The notes below the pieces were generated by a model, which was not told the DNA's origin, did no database searches, and was given only the letters and a program-made list of their open reading frames with translations. DNA of 64,000 nucleotides from an uncultured Sulfitobacter sp. (GTDB lineage Bacteria > Pseudomonadota > Alphaproteobacteria > Rhodobacterales > Rhodobacteraceae): contig NZ_CANNBM010000001.1 in assembly GCF_947502895.1 (NCBI RefSeq), positions 186,001 through 250,000 of the forward strand, written 5' to 3'. Made by a program: the position numbers and the translations under genes. Every line of letters begins with the position of its first letter. Positions within the stretch are counted from its first letter, which is position 1. Positions 38,071-47,927 of the stretch are shown piece by piece.

Positions 38071-38119
38071 TTAGCAAATTTGCAAATAATTTTCAGCACG
38101 TCATTTGCAAATTGCGAAT
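38071..38119. promoter_or_regulatory. TTTGCAAA operator cluster upstream of pccB (probable ScfR/PccR site)
   Basis: Two 16-bp blocks, TTAGCAAATTTGCAAA at 38071-38086 and TTTGCAAATTGCGAAT at 38104-38119, 70-118 nt before the pccB start. Each is a pair of TTTGCAAA-like half sites. In Rhodobacter sphaeroides the regulator PccR is reported to act through paired TTTGCAAA boxes in front of pccB (recalled). The same octamer occurs before the regulator gene in this window. The spacing here differs from the published four-base gap. Confidence 0.7.
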
Positions 38120-38208
38120 TAGCTAATCCGCCCCTGCGAAGCCGCTGAATGGGACAGCCTTGCTGACAAAACTGGACAAGCGCTTCAGGGCAGACTACCT
38201 GTTTCATA

Positions 38209-39441
38209 ATGCAAGGTATACGAGAAGATCTGCGTCCTGTTCAGTTGGGCGACCGAAGATCGCCGCCCCATATCGTGACACTGATCCTGCTGGCTGGCAT
38301 GTCCGCCTGCGCGATGAACATGTTCCTGCCCAGCCTGCCCGCCATGGCCGCCCACTTTGAAGCCGATTATGCGGTGATGCAGCTGTCGGTTGCAGTTTAT
38401 TTAGGGTTTTCAGGCGTTTTGCAGGTTTTTATCGGCCCGCTGTCAGACAAATACGGCCGCCGCCCTATCACGCTTTGGGGTTTGTTCATTTTTATGATTG
38501 CCACTGTGGGTTGCATATTTGCCCCCACCGTCGAGGTGTTTTTAACCTTCCGCATGATGCAAGCCGCAATCGCTACGTCGATGGTGCTCAGCCGTGCGGC
38601 GGTGCGCGATATGTACAGCCAGGATCAGGCGGCCTCTATGATCGGTTATGTTACCATGGGCATGGCCGTGGTGCCGATGATCAGCCCCGCGTTCGGCGGC
38701 GTGCTGGACGAATGGTTCGGCTGGCAGGCGGTTTTTTGGGCGCTGCTGGTCATGAGCGGTCTGGTCTGGCTGCTCGCCCTTACTGACATGGGCGAAACGG
38801 CACGACGGTCTGACAAATCGCTCACTGCGCAATTTGGCGAATATCCCGAGCTGCTGCGCAGCCCACGCTTTTGGGGATATGCCGCTGCATCAGGCTTCAG
38901 TTCAGGTGCGTTTTTCGCCTACCTCGGCGGCGCGCCATTCGTGGGCCAGGAGGTTTTCGGCATGTCACCTGCTACGCTGGGATTTTTCTTTGGCGCACCA
39001 GCAGTGGGCTATTTCCTCGGCAATTTCATCACGGGCCGCTATGCCACGCGCTATGGCGTGAACCAAATGATCTTGTGGGGCTGTATCGCAAATGTGACGG
39101 GCGGGACGATCTCGGTTGCGATTTTCCTTGCAGGCTATGGCAGCCCGCTCAGCTTTTTCGGCATGATGACATTGGTTGGGCTAGGTAATGGCCTGTGTAT
39201 TCCGAATGCCACCGCGGGGATGCTCTCGGTACGGCCCCATCTGGCGGGAACGGCATCTGGTCTTGGCGGGGCGATTATGATTGGCGGCGGTGCCGGACTT
39301 AGTGCATGGATCGGGATGCTGCTGACACCCGAAACAGGGGCATACCCGCTGCTATGGATGATGCTTATCACCGCAATCTTCGGTCTTTTCGCAATTCTGC
39401 TGGTCATGCGCCGCGAACGGGTGCTGGCCCGCCGCGCGTAA
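38209..39441 (+). CDS. MFS multidrug efflux protein (Bcr/CflA type)
   Basis: A 410-residue twelve-helix major facilitator protein with FLPSLPAMAAHF after helix 1, SVAVYLGFSGVLQVFIGPLSDKYGRRPITLWG (motif A, DKYGRRP) and the DHA1 pattern VLSRAAVRDMY. The Bcr/CflA group exports drugs such as bicyclomycin or sulfonamides; the natural substrate is unknown. It is divergent from pccB across the operator-bearing gap, so ScfR could affect it too. Confidence 0.85.
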   Translation: MQGIREDLRPVQLGDRRSPPHIVTLILLAGMSACAMNMFLPSLPAMAAHFEADYAVMQLSVAVYLGFSGVLQVFIGPLSDKYGRRPITLWGLFIFMIATVGCIFAPTVEVFLTFRMMQAAIATSMVLSRAAVRDMYSQDQAASMIGYVTMGMAVVPMISPAFGGVLDEWFGWQAVFWALLVMSGLVWLLALTDMGETARRSDKSLTAQFGEYPELLRSPRFWGYAAASGFSSGAFFAYLGGAPFVGQEVFGMSPATLGFFFGAPAVGYFLGNFITGRYATRYGVNQMILWGCIANVTGGTISVAIFLAGYGSPLSFFGMMTLVGLGNGLCIPNATAGMLSVRPHLAGTASGLGGAIMIGGGAGLSAWIGMLLTPETGAYPLLWMMLITAIFGLFAILLVMRRERVLARRA

Positions 39442-39460
39442 GCGCCCTTGTGAGCCACGC

Positions 39461-39498
39461 TTTGCAAAGTTAACATTGCACTTAGCGAAGTTTGCAAA
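39461..39498. promoter_or_regulatory. TTTGCAAA boxes upstream of the ScfR-type regulator
   Basis: TTTGCAAA occurs at 39461-39468 and 39491-39498, with TTAGCGAA at 39482-39489 between. The last box ends next to the AAGGA ribosome site of the regulator start at 39510. Binding here would block transcription or translation initiation, fitting self-repression. Confidence 0.65.
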
Positions 39499-39509
39499 GG
39501 ACATTCTCA

Positions 39510-40910
39510 ATGGCTACCCAGAAACTCTATGCAGGGGCAAAACTGCGCGAGCAGCGGTTGCGCATTGGCCATACCCAAAAGGACTTTGCGGCAAGATTAG
39601 GTGTTTCCCTGCCCTATCTGAACCAAATGGAAAACAACAACCGCCCTGTCTCTACAACGGTTGTTCTTGCACTGGCGTCCGAATTCGGGATGGACGTGAC
39701 AGAACTCAGCTCGGGCGACAGCGAGCGGCTGGCGAGTGACATGCAAGAGATCCTCGCCGATCCGGTCTTTGCCGGTGATATACCCCCCATAGCTGACGTA
39801 AGGCTCACGGCGTCTAATGCGCCCGTTCTGGCCCGTGCCTTCATTGCGCTGCATCAGAGCTACCGTCAGGCGCAGGAGCGGCTTGCATCACTGGATGAAG
39901 CATTGGGCCGCGAAGATGCGCGCGCCACCCCCAGCCCTTGGGAAGAGGTCCGCGATTTCTTTCACTACTGCGACAACTATATCGACGCAGTTGACCGCGC
40001 CGCTGAACATTTCGCCAGCCGTGCAAGCGCACCCCAGCAGATACGTAGCCTTGCCATTGATGCGCTGGCCAATGCAGGCATCAACGTTGAATTTACTGAT
40101 ATGGACGCCCTTCGGTTGCTAGAGAGCGATCCTGCTGTCCTGCATATCTCGTCGCGCGCCCAACCCGAAACACAAACATTCCAGCTGTTGTTGCAAGTCG
40201 CGCTGCGCCAGCAAAACTCCTTGCTCGAAGCCACACTGGATTTGGCCCGCTTCAGCTCCGAAGCGGCCCGCGATATCGCCAAAATCGGCCTTGCGAACTA
40301 TTTTGCAGGGGCGGCGCTGCTGCCCTACGGCGCGTTTCAGGCGCGCGCGCAGGCTTGCCGCCACGATCTTGAAGTTCTCGCCCAGCATTTTGGCGCGTCG
40401 ATCGAGCAGGTCACGCACCGCCTTTCCACCCTTCAGCGTCCGGGTGCCAAAGGCTTGCCATTTTTCTTTGTAAGGGTCGATCAGGCCGGAACGATCACCA
40501 AACGTCACTCTGCCACTCGGCTGCAGTTTGCCCGTTTCGGCGGAGCTTGTCCGCTTTGGAACGTGCACCGCGCGTTCGAGACACCAGGCCAGTTCCTGCG
40601 CCAACTGGCCGAGACACCGGACGGCGTGCGCTACATCTCGATTGCCCGCGACATATCCAAATCAGCAGGCCGCTTTGGCGCACCAACCCGCCGTTTTGCC
40701 ATCGCACTGGGTTGCGAAGTGCGCCATGCATCGCAACTGGTCTATGCCGACGGTCTCGACCTGAGCCGCGACAGCGCATTTGAACCTATCGGGATTTCAT
40801 GCCGGATCTGCGCGCGCAAAAATTGCCATCAGCGGGCGGTTCCCCCACTGGAACGGAACCTCGTCGTCGACCCCGACCGCCGTGATATTCTGCCCTACCG
40901 CGTCGATTAA
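39510..40910 (+). CDS. Short-chain fatty acyl-CoA regulator, ScfR/PccR type
   Basis: A 466-residue regulator with an N-terminal XRE helix-turn-helix (KLREQRLRIGHTQKDFAARLGVSLPYLNQMENNNRPVS), a central region with peptidase-like features of the ImmA/IrrE-associated family, and a C-terminal domain (ARFGGACPLWNVHRAFETPGQFLRQLAETPDGVRYISIAR) ending in a Cys cluster (ISCRICARKNCHQRAVPP). This is the ScfR layout, in which acyl-CoA esters are thought to be sensed. Proximity to pccB and scpA favours propionyl-CoA (PccR) over acetyl-CoA or methylcitrate regulators. Its stop overlaps the convergent thermonuclease stop by 4 nt. Confidence 0.85.
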   Translation: MATQKLYAGAKLREQRLRIGHTQKDFAARLGVSLPYLNQMENNNRPVSTTVVLALASEFGMDVTELSSGDSERLASDMQEILADPVFAGDIPPIADVRLTASNAPVLARAFIALHQSYRQAQERLASLDEALGREDARATPSPWEEVRDFFHYCDNYIDAVDRAAEHFASRASAPQQIRSLAIDALANAGINVEFTDMDALRLLESDPAVLHISSRAQPETQTFQLLLQVALRQQNSLLEATLDLARFSSEAARDIAKIGLANYFAGAALLPYGAFQARAQACRHDLEVLAQHFGASIEQVTHRLSTLQRPGAKGLPFFFVRVDQAGTITKRHSATRLQFARFGGACPLWNVHRAFETPGQFLRQLAETPDGVRYISIARDISKSAGRFGAPTRRFAIALGCEVRHASQLVYADGLDLSRDSAFEPIGISCRICARKNCHQRAVPPLERNLVVDPDRRDILPYRVD

Positions 40911-41617
40911 CGCTTGGACGCACGCCAGCCCGCCGCCCGAGCGGCCGCAGCCGAACAAAACCACCGCTCGCCCCGCGCCTCGTTAATGCCCGTTCCTTCA
41001 TAGAACCGCTGACCCGGTTGATGGAAAATCCGCTCTCCCTTGGTGCTGATATTCCCTTTGATCCTGCATTCGTAATCGGGGGGAATACGCCCCTTGCCAC
41101 GGGTTCTGCGGTGCTGCTCTGGCGATTGCAGGCGCACGGCATGCAGTCCGCGATCCACCTTTGCGGCAGCGCGCTCAATCGCGGCATAGTCACGCCCGTA
41201 TTTCACATAAGCAAACGCCAGCCCTTCGCGAACCAACCACGCGCCAACATCCTCGCCCAAGGCGGTACAGCGTGCAACCGTACGGCCGTATCTGTCCAGC
41301 TCAATCGCTGTGCAATTGGCGGTCTGACCGCTGTAGCGGTCGGTCACAACTTTGGTAATCCACCCACCACAGGCCCATTGCGTGCCCTGCTCTGTCTCAC
41401 ACATCTGATCATTCTCGGGCGCATCGATGGCATGCAACCGTATCTTTGTACCTGCCACTTCAAATGAGTCCCCGTCAATCACGCGGATCGGCCCATTGAT
41501 CTGATCTTCGCTCAGATTGGCGCGCAAGACGCCGCCCGACAGGCCCAGCGCGACAAGGCCCACAAAGAGGACCAACCCGCCTTGCCAGCGGCGGAAATAT
41601 GATCGGGATGCAGCCAT
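40907..41617 (-). CDS. Exported or membrane-anchored thermonuclease (SNase-like)
   Basis: A 236-residue protein with an N-terminal hydrophobic anchor (GGLVLFVGLVALGLSGGVL), then a staphylococcal-nuclease-like domain: RVIDGDSFEVAGTKIRLHAIDAPE (catalytic Asp/Arg region), DRYGRTVARC and GLAFAY. The C-terminal IKGNISTKGERIFHQPGQRFYEGTGINEARGERWFCSAAAARAAGWR is a second conserved segment found in related alphaproteobacterial proteins. It cleaves single- or double-stranded nucleic acid outside the cytoplasm. A CtrA-like box lies 58-73 nt upstream. Confidence 0.85.
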   Translation of the reverse strand: MAASRSYFRRWQGGLVLFVGLVALGLSGGVLRANLSEDQINGPIRVIDGDSFEVAGTKIRLHAIDAPENDQMCETEQGTQWACGGWITKVVTDRYSGQTANCTAIELDRYGRTVARCTALGEDVGAWLVREGLAFAYVKYGRDYAAIERAAAKVDRGLHAVRLQSPEQHRRTRGKGRIPPDYECRIKGNISTKGERIFHQPGQRFYEGTGINEARGERWFCSAAAARAAGWRASKR

Positions 41618-41669
41618 TACAGCCGCTTGTGCGAGGATTTCATCCCCGCAATATATCCCTGAAGATCCG

Positions 41670-41724
41670 AAAGGTTAACAAAAAGTTAACGCAGGTCGAT
41701 TTTGACCCTCAGCCGTTAACCTTT
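41670..41724. promoter_or_regulatory. Nested inverted repeats and a CtrA-like TTAA-N7-TTAAC box before the thermonuclease gene
   Basis: TTAACAAAAAGTTAAC at 41675-41690 matches the alphaproteobacterial CtrA full site TTAA-N7-TTAAC on either strand. It is also part of a larger repeat, AAAGGTTAAC (41670-41679) and GTTAACCTTT (41715-41724), with GGTC-N6-GACC (41694-41707) inside. The right arm covers the betA stop codon, so the structure could also end the betA message. Confidence 0.55.
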
Positions 41725-43381
41725 ACCGCTGTAGCGTCTCCCATTCCGGATGCACCCAAGGCACATCATTTGATGCCGCCATTGGGTCTTTACCCAACAC
41801 ATGATCCGCCATCTTCTCACCCACCATAATCGAGGGACCATTCAGGTTGCCGTTGGTGATCCGCGGAAAAACCGAACTGTCGGCAACGCGCAGCCCCTCA
41901 ACCCCGATCACACGGCCATGGGCATCTACGACAGCGTCCGGGTCATCCGCACGACCCATTTTGCAAGTCCCGCACGGGTGATAGGCGCTCTCGGCATGCT
42001 CGGTCACAAAAGCGTCAATCTCGGCATCGGTCTGCACGTCGGCGCCGGGCTGAATCTCGTGTTTGACGAAAGGTTTGAACGCGTCCTGCGCAAAAATCTC
42101 ACGCGTCAAACGGATGCAACGCCGCCAATCCTCCCAATCCTCGGGATGAGACATATAGTTAAAATTAATCTTCGGATTGTCCGCAGGATCAGCGGACCTA
42201 AGCGAAACACGACCCCGCGATTTCGAGCGCATCGGCCCCACATGCGCCTGAAACCCGTGTCCCTCTGCCGCGACCTTACCGTCATACCGCACGGCGATGG
42301 GCAGGAAATGATACTGGATATCAGGATAGGGAATGCCTGCACGGCTGCGGATGAACGCAGCACTCTCAAACTGGTTGGAGGCCCCCATACCTTTTTTGGT
42401 GAATAACCACTGCGCGCCGATCACCGCTTTCGAGATCAGGTTCCAGTGCTTGTACAGCGTGATCGGCTGGCTCGCCGCCATCTGCATGTAAACCTCAAGA
42501 TGGTCCTGAAGATTACCTCCCACACCTGCGCGGTCCGCGATCACGTCAATGCCATGCTCTGCCAGATGCGCCGCAGGCCCGATCCCCGACAACATCAAAA
42601 GCTTGGGCGAATTGATGGACGACGCCGCAAGGATCACTTCGCGCCGCGCGCGGATCACTTCGGTCTTGCCGCCACGGACCACTTCGACCCCGACCGCACG
42701 CCCGCCTTCTATCACAACCCGCTGTGCCAGTGCGCGGGTCAGCTCTACATTGGCGCGCTTCAGCGCAGGACGCAGATATGCATTGGCCGCCGACCAACGC
42801 CGCCCGCGCCAGACCGTCTGCTCCATCGGTCCAAAGCCTTCCTGCTTTTCGCCGTTATAGTCATCAGTCGCCTCATAGCCCGCCTGCTTGCCCGCCTCGA
42901 CAAAGGCTTTGAACAGAGGGTTCTCGCGGGGGCCACGGCTCACATGCAGCGGGCCATCCTTGCCGCGCCAATAACTATCGCCCCCGTGCCCGCCACTGTG
43001 CCATGTCTCCATCCGGCGGAAATAAGGCAACACATCCGCATAGCCCCAGCCCTCAGCGCCCTGATCGCGCCAATGGTCATAATCCATCGCATGGCCACGC
43101 ACATAAACCATCCCGTTAATCGAGGATGACCCGCCAATCACCTTGCCGCGCGGGCAAACCAATGCCCGCCCACCCAGATTTGGCTCAGGCTCTGACAGAT
43201 AGCCCCAATCGTACCGCTTCATATTCATCGGATAGCTGAGCGCCGCAGGCATCTGGATAAACGGCCCCGCATCCGTACCGCCATGCTCGATCACCAGCAC
43301 CGAGGCCCCCGCCTCACCCAGACGGTAAGCCATCGCGCATCCGGCGCTCCCTGCGCCCACAATTACAAAATCAGCTTCCAT
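41723..43381 (-). CDS. betA: Choline dehydrogenase
   Basis: A 552-residue GMC-family flavoenzyme that oxidises choline to betaine aldehyde at the inner membrane. The FAD site is [32 protein letters not shown], then [18 protein letters not shown] (GMC signature 1) and [29 protein letters not shown] signature 2; the catalytic His lies in [14 protein letters not shown]. Length matches BetA. It is the last gene of the bet operon and is separated from betB by 258 nt containing a hairpin. Confidence 0.93.
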   Translation of the reverse strand: MEADFVIVGAGSAGCAMAYRLGEAGASVLVIEHGGTDAGPFIQMPAALSYPMNMKRYDWGYLSEPEPNLGGRALVCPRGKVIGGSSSINGMVYVRGHAMDYDHWRDQGAEGWGYADVLPYFRRMETWHSGGHGGDSYWRGKDGPLHVSRGPRENPLFKAFVEAGKQAGYEATDDYNGEKQEGFGPMEQTVWRGRRWSAANAYLRPALKRANVELTRALAQRVVIEGGRAVGVEVVRGGKTEVIRARREVILAASSINSPKLLMLSGIGPAAHLAEHGIDVIADRAGVGGNLQDHLEVYMQMAASQPITLYKHWNLISKAVIGAQWLFTKKGMGASNQFESAAFIRSRAGIPYPDIQYHFLPIAVRYDGKVAAEGHGFQAHVGPMRSKSRGRVSLRSADPADNPKINFNYMSHPEDWEDWRRCIRLTREIFAQDAFKPFVKHEIQPGADVQTDAEIDAFVTEHAESAYHPCGTCKMGRADDPDAVVDAHGRVIGVEGLRVADSSVFPRITNGNLNGPSIMVGEKMADHVLGKDPMAASNDVPWVHPEWETLQR

Positions 43382-43492
43382 TCATCTCTCTTTCGCCTCG
43401 TGATTCCATGACGGGTCAAGGAGGCCAAAGGCCCGCGCCTGCGCGCTTGTCCTTGAGGCGTCAGGGAATCGCATCCAACCTCGTCGAGGTGA

Positions 43493-43518
43493 CTTGAGGA
43501 TCAATCCGATCCCTCAAG
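43493..43518. other. Intercistronic hairpin between betB and betA
   Basis: The 258-nt gap 43382-43639 has no gene. It contains CTTGAGGATC and GATCCCTCAAG as a near-perfect inverted repeat with one bulged base, plus a short CCTCGTCGAGG palindrome just before it. No T-run follows, so RNA processing or differential stability of betB and betA is more likely than full termination. Confidence 0.45.
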
Positions 43519-43639
43519 CACCTCTCAGCCAACTGGACCACCACAGCCCAACCAAAACCCACTCAACGCTTTGCGAGAACGCCAGCCACCCGCTTCAAAA
43601 ATGAAACGCGCGGCACGCGCACCGCCAGATCAGGCCCCG

Positions 43640-45091
43640 TTAGAACGGAGCCTCCAGATCGCCCATGCGCACATAGACCGATTTAACCTGACTGTAGTGT
43701 TCAATCGCGGCCTTTGAGTTTTCGCGGCCCACGCCCGATGCTTTGACCCCGCCAAACGGGGCCTCTACTGGCGCATCATTGTAGGTGTTGATGTAGCAGG
43801 TCCCCGCCTCAAAGGCGGCGGCCACACGGTGGGCGCGGGTCAGATCGCGGGTAAATACCCCTGCTGCCAGACCGAATTCAGTATCATTGGCGCGCGCCAG
43901 GACGTCCGCCTCACCCTCGAAATCCAGCACCGCCATGACAGGGCCAAAAATCTCTTCCTGCGCGATCACCATATCATCGGTCACATCGGCAAAAACGGTG
44001 GGCTGCATGTAATACCCCGCACCCTCAATCGCCTTACCACCATAAACTATGCGCGCCCCTTCGGCCTCGCCTTTAGCGATATAGTCCAGCGCGATGTCCA
44101 ACTGGCGCTTTGACACCATCGGCCCAAAGCTCGTGGCAGGATCCATCGGATCACCGATCACGGCTGTCTCCAGCCGCTCGGCCAGACGTTTCAGAAAGGC
44201 CTCCTTGATGGCTTTATGCACAAACACCCGCGTCCCGTTCGAGCAGACCTGACCCGAACTATAAAAATTGCCCAGAATGGCGCCTGATACGGCGTTCTCA
44301 ATGTCCGCATCCTCGAATACGATCATGGGGGATTTACCGCCCAATTCCATCGTGACGTGCTTCATGCCCTCTGCTGCAGCCGCATAAACCTTGCGGCCCG
44401 TAGGCACCGACCCCGTGAGCGAGACCTTATCGACACGGCTGTCTGTCACAAGTGCGGCCCCGACATCGCCCAACCCCTGAACGACATTATACAGACCCGC
44501 CGGCAAACCAGCTTCATGCAGAATTTCCGCCACTTTCAACGCGCAGAGCGGTGTTGTCTCTGACGGTTTGAAGATCACCGAATTGCCGCAAGCCAGCGCA
44601 GGCGCACCTTTCCAGCAAGCGATCTGGGTGGGATAGTTCCATGCGCCAATACCCACACACACGCCCAGCGCCTCACGGCGGGTATAGACCCAATCCTCGC
44701 CCAGCTGGATATGCTCGCCCGTCAGGGTCGCAGCCATACCGCCAAAATACTCCAGCGCATCCGCACCCGAAGTCGCATCGGCGACCGAGGTTTCCTGATA
44801 GGGCTTGCCCGTATCATATGTCTCCAGAATGCTCAGATCATGGTTGCGCGCGCGCATGATATCGGCAGCACGGCGCAGGATGCGGCCCCGCTCTGTCCCG
44901 CTCAACGCGGCCCATGCGGTTTGTGCCTCTTTCGCGGCTGTAATTGCATGCTCGATAATCGCAGGGGTGGCTGCGTGAACTGTCGCAATCACCTCGCCTG
45001 TGGCGGGGTAAATCACTTCGATTTGCGCGCCTGCTGTATCTTCAACGTATTTGCCATTGATGAAATGGCTCGCGGTGGGTTGGGTTTGCAT
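43640..45091 (-). CDS. betB: Betaine aldehyde dehydrogenase
   Basis: A 483-residue aldehyde dehydrogenase converting betaine aldehyde to glycine betaine with NAD(P). Key elements: [50 protein letters not shown] (catalytic Glu), [15 protein letters not shown] (catalytic Cys) and EEIFGPVM. Length and the operon position between the BCCT gene and betA support BetB over other dehydrogenases. Confidence 0.93.
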   Translation of the reverse strand: MQTQPTASHFINGKYVEDTAGAQIEVIYPATGEVIATVHAATPAIIEHAITAAKEAQTAWAALSGTERGRILRRAADIMRARNHDLSILETYDTGKPYQETSVADATSGADALEYFGGMAATLTGEHIQLGEDWVYTRREALGVCVGIGAWNYPTQIACWKGAPALACGNSVIFKPSETTPLCALKVAEILHEAGLPAGLYNVVQGLGDVGAALVTDSRVDKVSLTGSVPTGRKVYAAAAEGMKHVTMELGGKSPMIVFEDADIENAVSGAILGNFYSSGQVCSNGTRVFVHKAIKEAFLKRLAERLETAVIGDPMDPATSFGPMVSKRQLDIALDYIAKGEAEGARIVYGGKAIEGAGYYMQPTVFADVTDDMVIAQEEIFGPVMAVLDFEGEADVLARANDTEFGLAAGVFTRDLTRAHRVAAAFEAGTCYINTYNDAPVEAPFGGVKASGVGRENSKAAIEHYSQVKSVYVRMGDLEAPF

Positions 45092-45113
45092 AACTCTCTC
45101 TTTTATCAGATGC

Positions 45114-45141
45114 GGCCCCGCACAGCGTTCCGCGCGGGGCC
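45114..45141. other. Hairpin between the BCCT gene and betB
   Basis: GGCCCCGC (45114-45121) and GCGGGGCC (45134-45141) form an 8-bp perfect stem. The T-rich tract TTTTGATTTTG follows it on the plus strand, which is the wrong side for the minus-strand operon. It may stabilise the upstream part of the bet message. Confidence 0.45.
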
Positions 45142-45160
45142 TTTTGATTTTGTAATCGTA

Positions 45161-46342
45161 TCAGTTCAACGGTGCCGCCTGCCCGTCCAGATCGCCCAGC
45201 GTGTGGCGCTTGCGGAAGAACATGTAGGCAAGTGCGGCCAGATAGATCCCGATCACCACGGTTCCGACCCACTGGATCTGCAACCACTGGCTCTGGAACA
45301 GCAGCGTCAACACGAACAAACCGATCGCATTGGCCAGCACATAAGACACGGTGCCGAAACGCTCGGCCGTTAGGTTCAGGTTGTCGGTGTACAGACGGAT
45401 CAGGCTATCAAACGAGTTGATCACAAACACGATGCCCACAACTGTCATCGCCCAGTTCGGCAGACCTGCCGTGCCAATGCCATTGAGGTGGTAAAAGTAC
45501 AAAACCGAAAACCACAGCGCCAAAGGAATGGACGGGAACACAAGCAGCGCCGCCAGCAACTGATAGGTTTTCAGACCGCCTACAAAGCGCGACACAAACT
45601 GCCCGATCATGATCGACCACGCAAACCACCAGAAAAGGTAGAATTCGTGGTAGTCTGTCAACGGAATGATAAACTTGTGAATATTGGCGAAATAGCCGCC
45701 GATATCGCTGCCTGTGCTGGCCAGATCACCCACGCTCATCCCTGCATTCAGGAACATGTAAACGATCAAGCCAAAGAACAGCACGGTCGAGCTTACCGAG
45801 AGGACCTTCACGAATTTGATGTCCGTCGAGCTGAAGGCAGCGACAAGGATCACAAGGAAACAGATCAGGTAGAACACTGGCAGGATCGTCTCACCGTCGC
45901 CCACTTCGGCGATGTAATAAGGCATGTAGATCAGGAACAGCGCGCCTGTGAACGCACAGGTCGTGATGATCACGATGTTGTTGAGGATCTTCACCGCCGG
46001 GATGTCAAAAAACCTGACCCGCGGCTCAATCGCGCAGAAATAGAATGTAGTGAGGAAGTAGAAGGCCCAGATCAAAAAGCCCCAAAACCCGAACTCAAGC
46101 GCCAGTGGATTGGTAAAGCCATAGGCAGGCTCGGCTGCTACATCGGCATAAAGCGGATAGTCGAACGCCAGTGGGAACATGATAAGCCCCACATCAAGGC
46201 CTGATGTGAACAGGATCGCAATGAACACAAAAAGCGGCTGCGGGTTGGTCCCCGTTAGCGTCAGGTTCCACCATTTTATGGTGCAGAAGATCACCAGCGC
46301 AAAGGCAAGGATCACTCCAAAGGAGATGATTGAGGTTAACAT
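45161..46342 (-). CDS. Short BCCT-type transporter, probable choline uptake (BetT-like)
   Basis: A 393-residue, very hydrophobic protein with about ten membrane segments. The stretch EFYLFWWFAWSIMIGQFVSRFVGG resembles the BCCT-family signature (Trp-rich helix followed by R). The N-terminal part and the long tail of normal BCCT carriers (over 500 residues) are missing. BCCT carriers bring in choline, betaine or carnitine. Position between betC and betB makes choline or choline-O-sulfate the likely substrate. It may be a divergent subfamily rather than a truncated gene, since it starts and ends cleanly. Confidence 0.72.
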   Translation of the reverse strand: MLTSIISFGVILAFALVIFCTIKWWNLTLTGTNPQPLFVFIAILFTSGLDVGLIMFPLAFDYPLYADVAAEPAYGFTNPLALEFGFWGFLIWAFYFLTTFYFCAIEPRVRFFDIPAVKILNNIVIITTCAFTGALFLIYMPYYIAEVGDGETILPVFYLICFLVILVAAFSSTDIKFVKVLSVSSTVLFFGLIVYMFLNAGMSVGDLASTGSDIGGYFANIHKFIIPLTDYHEFYLFWWFAWSIMIGQFVSRFVGGLKTYQLLAALLVFPSIPLALWFSVLYFYHLNGIGTAGLPNWAMTVVGIVFVINSFDSLIRLYTDNLNLTAERFGTVSYVLANAIGLFVLTLLFQSQWLQIQWVGTVVIGIYLAALAYMFFRKRHTLGDLDGQAAPLN

Positions 46343-46418
46343 AGATTTCGTCCCTATCGGTTATTTCGGATGCCATTTATCGCCGCCGCCCTGCATCCTT
46401 CGGGTCAGCGGTCGTCGT

Positions 46419-47927
46419 TCACTCCCCGCGGGGGAAGCGCTTGTTTTCTTCCAGCACGTTCAGGTCCATGTGGTTGCGCATATAGGCCTCGGAGGCATCG
46501 CGCAGCGGCTGGTAGTCCCACGGATAATACCCGCCCGATCGCAGCGCCTCATAGACCACCCAGCGGCGCGCTTGGGATTTGCGCACATCCGCGTCATAGG
46601 CTGCCAGATCCCAACGCGCCTCGGATTTGGCGCGTAACTGGTCCAGCGTACCCTGATGGGCTGGCACCTCGGCGAGGTTGGTCAATTCATGCGGATCAGC
46701 GTCCAGATCGAACAGCTGGTCGGGGTCCAGCGCGCATCGGTTATACTTCCATTTGCCATACCGCAGCGAGACCATCGGCGCATATGACGCCTCTGCAGCA
46801 TATTCCATCGCCACAGGCTCGGTCCGCTCTACGCCCTGCCCCATCGGCAAAAGGCTTTGGCCAGTTGTCCATTCCATCACCTCATCCATGCTGACGCCTG
46901 CCAGATCACATAGCGTCGGGCAAACGTCGATGTTACTGACAGGAGTATCAAGCAGTCCCGCCTCCATCTGAGGGGCCGCGATCATCATCGGCACGCGGGC
47001 GGCGCCTTCGAAAAAGCTCATCTTGAACCACAATCCGCGCTCGCCCAGCATATCACCGTGATCGGACACAAAGACGATGATCGCTTCTTGGCGCGTGTCC
47101 TCAAGGGTCTGCAAAATCTCGCCAATCTTGTCGTCGAGATAACTGATGTTGGCAAAATAGGCGCGGCGGGAGCGTTTGATGTCCTCTTCGCTGATCTCGA
47201 AATTGCCGCGATCATTGGCATCAAGAATACGCTGTGAATGGCTGTCGTGGTCGTCATATGGCATCATGGGAACGTCGGGCAGCAAATGTGCGCAGTCCTC
47301 ATACAAATCCCAGTATTTCTTGCGCGCCACATATGGGTCATGCGGGTGGGTAAAGCTGGCAGTCAGGCACCATGGGCGCCCGTCCAGACCGCGCGACAAC
47401 TCGTATATCTTGCGCGTGGCCTCATAGGCGACAGCGTCATCGTATTCCATCTGGTTGCTGATCTCGGCCACACCTGCGCCTGTGACGGACCCCATGTTGT
47501 GATACCACCAGTCAATCCGCTCTCCCGGCTTGCGGTAATCAGGGGTCCAGCCGAAATCGGCGGGGTAGATATCGGTGGTCAGGCGGTCCTCGAAACCGTG
47601 CAACTGGTCAGGCCCGACAAAGTGCATTTTGCCCGCCAGACAGGTGTAATACCCGGCACGGCGCAGATGATGCGCATAGGTCGGGATGGAAGAGGCGAAC
47701 TCGGCCGCGTTGTCATAAACCCCTGTGGCCGAGGGCAGCTGGCCGGACATAAACGCCGCCCGCCCCGGCGCACACAGCGGCGAGGCCGTATACGCGTTTT
47801 TGAAACGCGTTGAGCGTGCCGCCAGTTTTTTGAGATTAGGCGCATGCAGCCAGTCAGCAGGGCCGTCTGGGAAGAGCGTTCCGTTTAATTGGTCCACCAT
47901 CAGGATCAGGATGTTCGGCTGGGTCAT
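46419..47927 (-). CDS. betC: Choline-sulfatase
   Basis: A 502-residue type I sulfatase that splits choline-O-sulfate into choline and sulfate. The N-terminus PNILILMVDQLNGTLFPDGPADWLHAPNLKKLAARS is typical of BetC. The active-site Cys52 in LCAPGRAAFMSG is turned to formylglycine; FVSDHGDMLGERGLW gives metal ligands. No signal peptide is seen, so it acts in the cytoplasm. The start overlaps the betI stop by 4 nt. Organisms using BetC can obtain both sulfur and betaine from the ester. Confidence 0.94.
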   Translation of the reverse strand: MTQPNILILMVDQLNGTLFPDGPADWLHAPNLKKLAARSTRFKNAYTASPLCAPGRAAFMSGQLPSATGVYDNAAEFASSIPTYAHHLRRAGYYTCLAGKMHFVGPDQLHGFEDRLTTDIYPADFGWTPDYRKPGERIDWWYHNMGSVTGAGVAEISNQMEYDDAVAYEATRKIYELSRGLDGRPWCLTASFTHPHDPYVARKKYWDLYEDCAHLLPDVPMMPYDDHDSHSQRILDANDRGNFEISEEDIKRSRRAYFANISYLDDKIGEILQTLEDTRQEAIIVFVSDHGDMLGERGLWFKMSFFEGAARVPMMIAAPQMEAGLLDTPVSNIDVCPTLCDLAGVSMDEVMEWTTGQSLLPMGQGVERTEPVAMEYAAEASYAPMVSLRYGKWKYNRCALDPDQLFDLDADPHELTNLAEVPAHQGTLDQLRAKSEARWDLAAYDADVRKSQARRWVVYEALRSGGYYPWDYQPLRDASEAYMRNHMDLNVLEENKRFPRGE

